A stretch of 64,000 nt of DNA from Deferribacter autotrophicus (GTDB taxonomy: Bacteria > Chrysiogenota > Deferribacteres > Deferribacterales > Deferribacteraceae): the NCBI RefSeq assembly GCF_008362905.1, contig NZ_VFJB01000001.1, positions 186,001-250,000 on the forward strand. The letters run 5' to 3'. Position 1 is the first letter of the stretch. Each line of letters begins with the position of its first letter. This document shows, piece by piece, positions 9,127 to 16,688 of this stretch. The notes beneath the pieces are model-generated. The model worked only from the letters and a program-made list of their open reading frames with translations. It was not told where the DNA came from and ran no database searches. The position numbers were made by a program, and so were the translations under genes.

Positions 9127-10131
9127 TTGACTACTGTAGCAAACAGTAAAAAGAATTTATACGTTGATAAATATTCTTTCATAAATAATTTTAATTATTA
9201 TATTAAAGCTGAAACTCCATTCTTATTTTTAATTGACTTTCATATGAAAAATTTTTTCATATCACCGTTAGATCAATTAAAAACAAACCAAATAATGTTT
9301 AATTTCAACGGAATTTCAAACTTTCACAATAAGCAGATTGATAAAAAAGTAGAACTTATATCAACGCCTGTGGATTATGAAACATATTTGAAAAGCTTTA
9401 ATATAGTTCAAAATCACCTGAAACTTGGTAACAGCTATCTTGTTAACCTCACTTTTCCTACTGAAATTTACACAAACTTTAGCTTTGATGAAATTTTTTA
9501 TAAAAGTAAGGCATTATATAAATTGAAATTTTATGATCACTTTATCTTCTTTTCACCTGAAACTTTTATAAAAATAATAGATGGGTTCATATATACCTAC
9601 CCCATGAAAGGAACAATTGATGCCTCATTGTGGAATGCAGAAGAAAGAATTTTAAAAGATGAAAAAGAGCTTGCCGAACACATAACAATTGTGGATTTGC
9701 TGAGAAATGACTTAAATATGATATCAACTGACGTTACTGTAACAAAATTCAGGTTCATCTCAAAAATCAAATCAAACAATAAAGACCTTTTACAGGTAAG
9801 CTCAGAAATAAAAGGAAAATTACCGCCAGATTACAAAAATAACTTAGCAGAGATTATTTTAAAACTTCTTCCTGCTGGCTCAATATCTGGTGCTCCAAAA
9901 AGAAAAACCGTGGAAATAATTAAAGAAGCTGAAATCTATGACAGAGGTTTTTATACAGGTATTGCAGGCATTTTTGATGGGAAAAACATTGATTCATGTG
10001 TTATAATCCGATTTATTGAAAGGATTGATGACAAGTTAATTTATAAAAGTGGTGGTGGGATTACAATCTATTCCGATCCTGAAAAAGAATATATGGAGCT
10101 TATAAATAAGATTTATGTCCCTACTTGTTGA
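9127..10131 (+). CDS. pabB: Aminodeoxychorismate synthase component I
   Basis: Chorismate-binding enzyme that aminates chorismate to 4-amino-4-deoxychorismate on the path to p-aminobenzoate and folate. The C-terminal half carries the family motifs PMKGTIDAS, DLLRNDLNMIS, PAGSISGAPKRKT and RGFYTGIAG. At 334 residues it is a short form missing much of the N-terminal domain of E. coli PabB; such short PabB proteins are known. The start is TTG, directly after the bioC stop. No glutamine amidotransferase (pabA) is nearby, so ammonia must come from a partner encoded elsewhere. Confidence 0.88.
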   Translation: MTTVANSKKNLYVDKYSFINNFNYYIKAETPFLFLIDFHMKNFFISPLDQLKTNQIMFNFNGISNFHNKQIDKKVELISTPVDYETYLKSFNIVQNHLKLGNSYLVNLTFPTEIYTNFSFDEIFYKSKALYKLKFYDHFIFFSPETFIKIIDGFIYTYPMKGTIDASLWNAEERILKDEKELAEHITIVDLLRNDLNMISTDVTVTKFRFISKIKSNNKDLLQVSSEIKGKLPPDYKNNLAEIILKLLPAGSISGAPKRKTVEIIKEAEIYDRGFYTGIAGIFDGKNIDSCVIIRFIERIDDKLIYKSGGGITIYSDPEKEYMELINKIYVPTC

Positions 10132-10729
10132 AACAATTAAATTAAAAGATGGAACATTCTATAATTTAGATTATCATACCAAAAGATTTAACCGTTCAAG
10201 ATTTGAACTCTTTGGAGTAAAAAAAGAAATTGATTTAAAAGATGTTTTACAATTATCTAATTTTCCAACATCAGGTCTTTTCAAAACCAGAATCATTTAC
10301 GATGAAAAAATAGTAAAAATAGAATTTGAAGAATATCAAATTAAGCATATTGAAAAGTTAAAAATGGTTGTCAATAATAATATAACTTACCCATACAAAT
10401 TTCTTAACAGACAGGCATTTGAAACAATTAAAAAAAAATTATCCAAAAATGAAGAAGCAATTATAGTTAAAAATGGCTTTATAACTGATACAACTTTTTC
10501 TAATCTTGCTTTTTATGATGGACAAAACTGGTTTACACCAAATACTTATCTTTTAAATGGCACAAAAAGGCAGTTTTATATTGATAAAAAATTACTACTT
10601 GAATCCACAATCACATTGCATGATTTAAGAAAATTCTTAAAAGTATCTCTAATAAATACCATGCTTGATATAGCTGAAATAGAAATTTCTACAGAAAACA
10701 TCCTACTATCAAATCAAAATAGTGTTTGA
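10115..10729 (+). CDS. pabC: Aminodeoxychorismate lyase (class IV aminotransferase fold)
   Basis: PLP-dependent fold IV protein of 204 residues that would release pyruvate from aminodeoxychorismate to give p-aminobenzoate. The opening ETIKLKDG and the likely PLP lysine K95 in YPYKFLNRQ fit PabC, as do TDTTFSNLAF and the pairing with pabB, which it overlaps by 17 bases. It is shorter than typical PabC (about 270 residues), so activity as a branched-chain-type aminotransferase is not fully excluded. It is the last gene of the bio-pab operon. Confidence 0.82.
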   Translation: MSLLVETIKLKDGTFYNLDYHTKRFNRSRFELFGVKKEIDLKDVLQLSNFPTSGLFKTRIIYDEKIVKIEFEEYQIKHIEKLKMVVNNNITYPYKFLNRQAFETIKKKLSKNEEAIIVKNGFITDTTFSNLAFYDGQNWFTPNTYLLNGTKRQFYIDKKLLLESTITLHDLRKFLKVSLINTMLDIAEIEISTENILLSNQNSV

Positions 10730-10754
10730 CTTAATTAAAAAATATCTTTAATAT
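10726..10754 (+). promoter_or_regulatory. Possible sigma-70 promoter upstream of nhaB
   Basis: TTGACT at 10726-10731 and TAATAT at 10749-10754 are 17 bases apart. They overlap the pabC stop codon and lie about 150 bases upstream of nhaB. The long AT-rich leader that follows contains a small hairpin near 10815-10835 but no riboswitch class that I recognise. Confidence 0.4.
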
Positions 10755-10906
10755 ATAATTAGCTAATTTAGACTAACTTGTTTAATTAGTAGTATTTGTA
10801 TAACGGAGTTTTATATTTTTTTATAAAAAATATAAGATCAAATAAAAATTATCCTTTAGTTTAGTTATCTTAATTTCTAATACATTTACATAAAAATGGA
10901 GGTTTT

Positions 10907-12406
10907 ATGCAAAAAAGTATTTTGAAAAGCATGATGAATAACTTTCTTGGTAATGCACCAAACTGGTATAAATATACCATCATAATCTTTCTGTTAATCA
11001 ACCCTGTTCTTTTAAAAGTTTTAGGACCTTTTATAACTGGTTGGATTATTATGATTCAATTTATATTCACATTGTCTATGGCTCTAAAATGTTATCCTTT
11101 ACCTGCTGGTGGTTTAATAGCTCTTGAAGCCATTATATTAAACATGACATCTCCTAAAACAGTATACAAAGAAGTCGTGGTCAACTTTCCTCTTATTTTA
11201 CTTATGATATTCATGGTAGCCGGAATATATTTTATGAAAGAAGGGTTACTTTTTATCTTTTCTAAAGTTTTAATTAAAGTAAAATCAAAACTTTACTTAT
11301 CTCTATTATTTTCATTTTTTGCAGCACTACTTTCGGCTTTTTTAGATGCTTTAACTGTTATGGCAGTTATCATAGCGGTTATATACGGATTTTATCAAAT
11401 TTATCACAAAGTAGTATCAGAAAGTCATACGGATAAGGAATTTGATTTATCAGATGATAGTCAGTTTAAAGATAATCTCAAAAAAGATTTAGAAAATTTC
11501 AGAGGGTTTTTAAGAAACTTATTAATGCATGGAGCTATTGGGACTGCTCTTGGTGGAGCCACCACACTAGTTGGTGAACCACAAAATTTACTTATTGGAA
11601 AGATTGTAGGCTGGGACTTTTTAGATTTTTTCATCCATACTGCCCCAGTCTCAATTCCCGTATTAATCACAGGTCTAATTACATGTATCATATTAGAAAA
11701 ATTTAAAATTTTCGGTTATCACTATGAGATACCACAAAGCGTTAGAACTATTTTGGAAAAATATAAAGAAGAACAAAACCTAATGTCAGATAATAAATAT
11801 AAAGCAAGACTACTGACTCAAGGATTTATAGGGATAATTCTTATTATCTCCCTAGCTTTCCATATTGCAGAAATTGGCCTTATTGGTCTAATGATAATTG
11901 TATTACTTACAGCATTTACAGGAATAATTGATGAACACAAAATAGGTAACGCATTTACAGAAGCATTACCTTTTACTGCACTCTTAGTAGTTTTCTTTGC
12001 CATTGTTGCTATTATTCATGATCAAAATCTTTTTACACCTATAACCAAACTTGTAATAGGTCTTGACGGAAATACCCAAAAAGTTGCCTATTTTACAGCA
12101 AATGGGATATTATCTATGATAAGTGATAATGTCTTTGTTGCAACTGTTTACGCAAGCGAAACATTAGAAGCGTTTAAAGCTGGACTTATTTCCAAAGCTC
12201 AATTTGAAAAGTTGGCAGTTGCTATAAATATGGGAACAAATATCCCCTCGATAGCAACACCTAATGGACAAGCAGCATTCCTGTTTTTATTAACTTCTGC
12301 TGTTGCACCACTAATCAGATTATCCTATTTTGAAATGATAAAGTTAGCCATTCCATATTTTTTCACAATGACAACTGCGGGCTTAATTGGGATGTATTTC
12401 TTGTAA
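10907..12406 (+). CDS. nhaB: Na+/H+ antiporter NhaB
   Basis: A 499-residue inner-membrane antiporter that exports Na+ in exchange for H+. It tracks E. coli NhaB along its length: NFLGNAPNWYK near the start, MALKCYPL, MVAGIYFMKE, LSAFLDALTVMAV, GTALGGATTLVGEPQNL, and SDNVFVATVY with TNIPSIATPNGQAAF near the end. About a dozen hydrophobic segments are visible. AATGGAGG precedes the ATG. It stands alone as a transcription unit with its own promoter region and a hairpin after the stop. The presence of NhaB suggests a saline or marine habitat (inference). Confidence 0.95.
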   Translation: MQKSILKSMMNNFLGNAPNWYKYTIIIFLLINPVLLKVLGPFITGWIIMIQFIFTLSMALKCYPLPAGGLIALEAIILNMTSPKTVYKEVVVNFPLILLMIFMVAGIYFMKEGLLFIFSKVLIKVKSKLYLSLLFSFFAALLSAFLDALTVMAVIIAVIYGFYQIYHKVVSESHTDKEFDLSDDSQFKDNLKKDLENFRGFLRNLLMHGAIGTALGGATTLVGEPQNLLIGKIVGWDFLDFFIHTAPVSIPVLITGLITCIILEKFKIFGYHYEIPQSVRTILEKYKEEQNLMSDNKYKARLLTQGFIGIILIISLAFHIAEIGLIGLMIIVLLTAFTGIIDEHKIGNAFTEALPFTALLVVFFAIVAIIHDQNLFTPITKLVIGLDGNTQKVAYFTANGILSMISDNVFVATVYASETLEAFKAGLISKAQFEKLAVAINMGTNIPSIATPNGQAAFLFLLTSAVAPLIRLSYFEMIKLAIPYFFTMTTAGLIGMYFL

Positions 12407-12436
12407 TTCAAAAAAAATTTTCAAGTATTTGCTTCA

Positions 12437-12461
12437 AGCTGTCACTTCTTTAGTGACAGCT
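12437..12461. terminator. Convergent hairpin between nhaB and the nitronate monooxygenase-like gene
   Basis: AGCTGTCACT at 12437-12446 pairs perfectly with AGTGACAGCT at 12452-12461, leaving a five-base loop. Only a weak T-run follows on the plus strand (GTTTATATA). The stop codon of the minus-strand gene lies in the loop and arm, so it can serve both directions. Confidence 0.6.
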
Positions 12462-13871
12462 GTTTATATACTCTTTCAATTTTGTAATCACACTTTTGAC
12501 AGTCGGTAACCCTTTATCAGGAAGTAAATGTTCTAAAAATCTCACACTATCACCCAGTGTAATAAGGTACGGTTCTCTATATCCATTTTTATATACATTT
12601 CCATAACCAATATTTGCTAACAAGGCATTGCAAAGACATTTCCTACCTTCGGTATTTTTCACATCTCCGCCTTTTTTCACATATTCATCAACTGGCTCAG
12701 CTGGGCACCTATAACCTATATTACCTTCTTTATCTTTGTAAAGCTCTGCTAAATATCTAAAATTACATATTCTTTTTCTTTCTAAGTAAATCTTCTCATC
12801 AGATAAAGTGCCTTCAACTTGTGCAACTTTAAAAGGAAAACCTGTAGGAGAAGCTAGTGGATCAGTAAATACTTTTATTGTACCATCTTTTATCATTTCT
12901 ATTAATTTAAGTTTAATATCTTCATTAAAACCGGATTCTTTTGTCAAAGCAAAGATAGTTCCTACCTGAACACCTGTAGCGCCAATTTTTGATAACGCTT
13001 CTGATATTTTTTCTTGAGTTACATAGTTTCCTGCTAAGTAAAAAGGTACCTCAAGCTTTTTAATTTTTTCAAAATCAATTTTATCCTTTTCACCATAAAC
13101 AGGAGCTCCATTCACATCAAAAACCCCTTTTACTCTTGGAGGAGCATTGTGCCCCCCAGCCATATAATTTTCAATTACCAACCCGTCCACTTTTCCTGTG
13201 GATTTTTTAACAAGAGTTGTTGCCAATACATTTGAAGAAACAATGGCAAAGAAATATGGACGTTTTAATTCCACTGCTTTATTCTGCATAAAACTTCTGG
13301 GACTAAAAAGCATTTTAAATTTTTCATCTTTTGAAGCTCCGGTCACATTCAAAGTAAGTTCAGCATCTAATCCTCTTGCAAATTTATCGAGAATTCCTGG
13401 AATTTCCCGTGGAATCCCAGCACCCATAATTACATAATCTACACCGGCTAACATTGCCCCATATAGTGAGTAAAGGGTTGTTAGCTGAATTTTTTCGAGC
13501 AAATTTATACCAACGGGGTAATTGTGCCCCTTTTTTGCAAGAAAAACTTCTACAAAGTTTGCAGCAACTGTGAGCTCAATCAATTCATCTGAGGGATTCA
13601 ATGAGAAAAAAGGCACGGGTAAATAGCTTCCATCCTCTCTTTTCTTGCCAAAATATTTTTTATAAATTCTCTCAGCAATCTCTTTTATTGGGAAATGTGA
13701 CAATGCATTAACGGTATCTTCATCTTTTTCCTGTAACCTTCTCGCTACAATTGTATCAAGTGCAGTTGCTGAAACAACACCCAATCCACCTAACAAAGAT
13801 ACTGCTCTAGCTAATTTCCAATGGGAAACTCCAGCTCCCATCCCCCCTTGAATTAAATCTGGATAACTCAT
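12450..13871 (-). CDS. Nitronate monooxygenase / 2-nitropropane dioxygenase-like flavoprotein
   Basis: A TIM-barrel flavoprotein of about 473 residues. DLIQGGMGAGVSHW at the N-terminus, VIMGAGIPREIPG, VIENYMAGGHNAP and LAGNYVTQEK match the FMN-binding core of the nitronate monooxygenase family. A C-terminal extension carries a cysteine-containing segment, RKCLCNALLANIGYGN. The long form is typical of anaerobes, where the true substrate is often unknown. The start is uncertain: ATGs at 13895, 13883 and 13871 are all in frame, and the conserved family sequence begins at 13871. It is monocistronic and convergent with nhaB. Confidence 0.82.
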   Translation of the reverse strand: MSYPDLIQGGMGAGVSHWKLARAVSLLGGLGVVSATALDTIVARRLQEKDEDTVNALSHFPIKEIAERIYKKYFGKKREDGSYLPVPFFSLNPSDELIELTVAANFVEVFLAKKGHNYPVGINLLEKIQLTTLYSLYGAMLAGVDYVIMGAGIPREIPGILDKFARGLDAELTLNVTGASKDEKFKMLFSPRSFMQNKAVELKRPYFFAIVSSNVLATTLVKKSTGKVDGLVIENYMAGGHNAPPRVKGVFDVNGAPVYGEKDKIDFEKIKKLEVPFYLAGNYVTQEKISEALSKIGATGVQVGTIFALTKESGFNEDIKLKLIEMIKDGTIKVFTDPLASPTGFPFKVAQVEGTLSDEKIYLERKRICNFRYLAELYKDKEGNIGYRCPAEPVDEYVKKGGDVKNTEGRKCLCNALLANIGYGNVYKNGYREPYLITLGDSVRFLEHLLPDKGLPTVKSVITKLKEYINSCH

Positions 13872-14345
13872 ACTCCACCCCATGTTCTTTTTCATAATAA
13901 TAATATAACTTAACTCAGTTTGACACAACAATAAAAGGTGAATAAATAGTCAATCCGTTTAATTGTTCTTTAATTCTGTAATAGAAACAAGAAAACCATC
14001 ATTTTTGTCAAAGATAGCATTTTTAAAAGAATTTTTAACAAATATAGCTTTTATTTACACTTGTTTTTGCAAAAATTTTAAACCAAAACCAACTTTTTTC
14101 CTCCAAAGTTAACATTGCGAATAGATGAAGAGTTAATTAGTTGCCACTGAAAAAGTGGCAACTAATTAATAGTTAATATGTTTTTCCTTATTATACTGAT
14201 TGTTATCCATCAATTACTAAAATCTATTGTCTTATATAATTTATTGTAAACTCTAAATCTTTTTGGGGGTTTTAAAGGGGGTTTACACCCTTTATGTATC
14301 ATTATTGCAAATATCACAAATGAATAATTTTTTAATTATTAATAA
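13872..14345. other. Gene-free AT-rich spacer with one strong hairpin
   Basis: No convincing coding frame is present. The only clear structure is a perfect 16-bp stem, 14133-14148 (TTAATTAGTTGCCACT) against 14154-14169, with loop GAAAA. No T-run follows, so it is not a classic terminator. The decayed antitoxin remnant begins just to the right. Confidence 0.6.
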
Positions 14346-14573
14346 AATACACTTTTTCAGCAGGAACTAATTAAAGCTGCAAAACAATATTCCGCTAAAA
14401 AAGGAAAGTCAGTTTCTCGCCTGGTTGCTGATTTTTTTTAAATAATTAAAAATGAAAAATTACAAAAAGATTATGAAATAACTCCTACAGTCCGTTCTTT
14501 AAAGGGTATATTAAAAGAAAAAGAACTATCTGAAAAAGATTATAAAAAATACCTCGAAGATAAATATTTATGA
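14346..14573 (+). pseudogene. Decayed antitoxin (DUF6364-like ribbon-helix-helix type)
   Basis: In one frame the sequence reads ELIKAAKQYSAKKGKSVSRL, then VADFF, a TAA stop at 14439-14441, then TPTVRSLKGILKEKELS and KDYKKYLEDKYL. This resembles small antitoxins paired with PIN toxins. The frame has no start codon and no recognisable N-terminus, and a single A-to-T change of a lysine codon could explain the internal stop. The frame ends with TGA overlapping the toxin's ATG (ATGA), the usual layout of such modules. Confidence 0.75.
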
Positions 14574-14597
14574 AAATATTATTTGATACAAATATTA
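14570..14597 (+). pseudogene. 5' fragment of PIN-domain toxin gene
   Basis: ATG at 14570 begins MKILFDTNI, the first beta strand and first metal-binding aspartate of a PIN-domain ribonuclease. It then runs into foreign sequence and a stop at 14612. The nine bases CAAATATTA at 14589-14597 recur at 16036-16044, where the rest of the gene resumes. Joining the two fragments through one copy restores FDTNIILDVLLD in frame. Confidence 0.9.
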
Positions 14598-14760
14598 AGG
14601 GTATTGCACGGTAATGGATAGCCAACTCCATAATTGTTTGATGAACAATAGATTGCTTCGCTTCGCTCGCAATGACGAAACTACTTGCCGTCATCGTATA
14701 TTGCAAATTATTAAAAGATATTAACGAGCAGTAAAAATTAATTTAATATTATAGAGAGTA

Positions 14761-14898
14761 CCTAATGTGGAGAAGGATATGATTGTCATTGGTCTAAAAA
14801 GACCGTTCGCAATGTTATCCCCACATTAGGCTCCCTTTACTCAGAACAGAACATTAGGCATAAAGCCTGTATTTACGATGATAGAGTAAAAAGGGAGC
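14761..14898 (+). ncRNA. Predicted IS110 bridge RNA (target and donor loops)
   Basis: Two long stem-loops precede the recombinase. Loop 1 is closed by CCTAATGTGG (14761-14770) pairing with 14821-14830. Inside it, GTCATTG (14785-14791) equals the target top strand, and TCGCAATG (14807-14814) is complementary to target CATTGCGA. A small GGTC/GACC hairpin lies between them. Loop 2 is closed by GCTCCCTTTACTC (14830-14842) against 14884-14898. Inside it, ACAGAACAT (14846-14854) equals the element's right end (15947-15955), and TACGATG (14874-14880) is complementary to the left junction CATCGTA (14692-14698). This is the split-guide layout known for bridge RNAs of IS110-family recombinases. The transcript ends are not determined. 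Confidence 0.85.
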
Positions 14899-14927
14899 AA
14901 GCTCAATAAAAAATTTGAGGTGAGTAA

Positions 14928-15938
14928 ATGTATAAGTATCAAAAGGTGGTAGGTATTGATGTATCGAAGTTGAATTTATCCATAAGCGTATATGATGGTA
15001 AGAAGTATAGTTTTTACGAAGTTTCTAATAATACTAACTTATTTAAAAAAGATTTTTTTGACAAAGAGAGATTAGATTTATCAACCACACTTTTCATAAT
15101 GGAAAACACAGGAGTATATCACTTAAAGTTAGCAACCTATTTAGTAAAAGAATTAGGATGTATAGTATCAGTAGTAAATCCGCTTGCAATAAAAAACTTT
15201 ATAGGTATTGATTTAAACAGATTAAAAACAGATAAGGCAGACTCTAAAAAGATAGCAGAGTTTGGTTATATTTATGGTGATAAATACTTATTTAGTCCTA
15301 CAGATGAACTCTCAGAAAAGATAGAATTAACGTTAAACATGATAGATGATTTTTATAATCAAATAAACACGCTAAGTAATCAATTGGAAAGTTTAATGCA
15401 AAGATACTATAAATTTCCTGAAATAATAAAAAGTTACAAAAGCATGATAAAAACATATCAAAGAAAGATTAGAGAAGCGGAGAAGGAACTAGAGAGATTA
15501 ATAAAGAAAAATTTTAAAGTGGAATATGAGCTTTTACGTAGTATTCCAGGTGCTGGATTAAAGTTTTGTTCACTTGTAATAGGTAAACTTAAATGTTTTA
15601 AAAATTTCGATAAGGCTAAGCAAGTAAGTTCATATATTGGGATTTGTCCTAGTCCTTATGAGTCAGGGAGTTCAATTAAAGGCAGAGGTAAAATATCCAA
15701 GAGGGGTAACACGTATATGAGAAAAATATTATTTATGTGTTCATTAAGTGCTTGTAAGCATAACAGGAGCTGTAGGACTTTGTATTATAGGTTGATTGCA
15801 TCTGGGAAACCTAAAAAGCTAGCGTTAATTGCTGTTGCAAATAAATTAATAAGACAAGCTTTTGGGATATTGAAAAGTGGAAAACCTTATGATCCTGATT
15901 ATCATGCAGGATTAACACATAGTGCAAAAAATGCTTGA
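14928..15938 (+). CDS. IS110-family DEDD recombinase/transposase
   Basis: A 336-residue recombinase. The N-terminal RuvC-like DEDD domain shows GIDVSK (first Asp near residue 10), IMENTGVYH (Glu) and LKTDKADSKKIA (paired Asp). A coiled middle section follows. The C-terminal Transposase_20 domain has SIPGAGLKF and the catalytic-serine region ESGSSIKGRGKISKRGN. Length and motifs are complete. GAGGTGAG supports the ATG at 14928. Its position after the predicted bridge RNA fits the IS110 group, whose guide RNA is encoded at the left end. The protein would use that RNA to recombine the element into GTCATTGCGA-type palindromes. Confidence 0.95.
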   Translation: MYKYQKVVGIDVSKLNLSISVYDGKKYSFYEVSNNTNLFKKDFFDKERLDLSTTLFIMENTGVYHLKLATYLVKELGCIVSVVNPLAIKNFIGIDLNRLKTDKADSKKIAEFGYIYGDKYLFSPTDELSEKIELTLNMIDDFYNQINTLSNQLESLMQRYYKFPEIIKSYKSMIKTYQRKIREAEKELERLIKKNFKVEYELLRSIPGAGLKFCSLVIGKLKCFKNFDKAKQVSSYIGICPSPYESGSSIKGRGKISKRGNTYMRKILFMCSLSACKHNRSCRTLYYRLIASGKPKKLALIAVANKLIRQAFGILKSGKPYDPDYHAGLTHSAKNA

Positions 15939-16035
15939 CTTTTAACACAGAACATTGCGAGGAGCATTTGCGACGAAGCAATCTATTGGATATCAATAAG
16001 TTACAGATCTATGATATCTTTTTATGCAATATCCT

Positions 16036-16430
16036 CAAATATTATACTAGATGTTTTATTAGATAGACAACCATTTTCGAAGCCTGCGGCATATTTGATG
16101 TCCAAAGTTGAACGATCCGAACTTCTGGGATATGTTTATGCAACTACCATTACGACAATACATTATCTTATATCGAAAAATCTTGGAGATGCTGCCGCAA
16201 AACAACATATTGGGTCGTTATTGACATTATTTGAAATAGCTCCGGTAACCCGGACAGTTCTTGAAAGTGCTTTATCCAGTAAATTTAAAGATTTCGAAGA
16301 TGCTGTATTACATGAATCTACAATTCATGTAGGAGCGAAATATATTGTAACCCGAAATGTATGTGACTTCAAATGTTCCATGATACCAGTATTTGAGCCA
16401 GTTGAATTAACAAATATAATAGAAAATTAA
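16036..16430 (+). pseudogene. 3' fragment of PIN-domain toxin gene
   Basis: This is the bulk of the PIN ribonuclease interrupted at 14597. It reads NIILDVLLDRQPF, a central hydrophobic region, DFEDAVLHEST with conserved acidic residues, and YIVTRNVCDF near the end. An ATG upstream at 16011 lies in the inserted element and would give a 139-residue product beginning MISFYAISSNIILD. That product lacks the first catalytic Asp of the native FDTN motif, so even if translated it should be inactive. The gap to the 5' fragment is the MITE-2 plus IS110 insertion. Confidence 0.88.
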
Positions 16431-16640
16431 AAAAATAATGCCTAACAATTAATTGCATCTGACTGCTCACGTTCTTATATAATGAAAATTTTAGATATTT
16501 GAGCACTCAGGCCAATGACGCTATTTGTGTAAATTTTACACAGTATTGTATATTTTTTTCTCACAAAAAAAAATCTCTCAACTCATTAAAAATATAATTG
16601 ATTACATATTTTCTTAAAATGCATTATAATTAAATATATT

Positions 16641-16655
16641 TGGCACAGTTTTTGA
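16641..16655 (+). promoter_or_regulatory. Candidate sigma-54 promoter
   Basis: TGGCAC-N5-TTGA at 16641-16655 matches the -24/-12 consensus TGGCAC-N5-TTGC except for the last base. It lies 34 bases upstream of the DUF4405 gene start, a plausible distance for a sigma-54 transcript. An NtrC-type activator is encoded at 56059-57501, but no link between the two is shown. Confidence 0.4.
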
Positions 16656-16688
16656 TTATCAAACTTAAAAAAATGTGGAGGTTACATT

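Larger units (their letters stand above)
14695..15955 (+). mobile_element. IS110-family insertion sequence, apparently intact
   Basis: The boundaries come from rebuilding the target. GCCGTCAT before 14695 joined to TGCGAGGAGC after 15955 restores the right arm of the MITE-2 palindrome. CAT is present at both junctions and should contain the dinucleotide core. The element is about 1.26 kb, has no long terminal inverted repeats and makes no ordinary target duplication, as expected for IS110 elements. It carries a 5' structured non-coding region and one full-length recombinase gene. Nothing looks decayed, so it may be recent and active. Confidence 0.88.
14598..16035. mobile_element. MITE-2 element (copy 1), split by the IS110-family element
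   Basis: The ends AGGGTATTGCA (14598) and TGCAATATCCT (to 16035) are inverted repeats, flanked by a perfect 9-bp target duplication, CAAATATTA. Without the IS110-family element (14695-15955) the unit would be 177 bp. It is largely a palindrome, with arms beginning AGATTGCTTCGC on the left and ending GCGACGAAGCAATCT on the right. A second copy with matching ends and core is at 36257-36458. It has no coding capacity, so it must have been moved by a transposase encoded elsewhere. Confidence 0.85.

Noticed and set aside
10815-10835. Possible riboswitch in the nhaB leader
   Set aside because: Only a small AT-rich hairpin is visible; no known riboswitch core can be recognised.
14111-14120. AACATTGCGA, identical to the right junction of the IS110-family element
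   Set aside because: A ten-base match without any neighbouring element sequence; could be chance or an unrelated target fragment.
16011-16035. Start of the 139-residue PIN frame as a native gene start
   Set aside because: These bases belong to the inserted MITE-2; the native start is at 14570, beyond the insertion.
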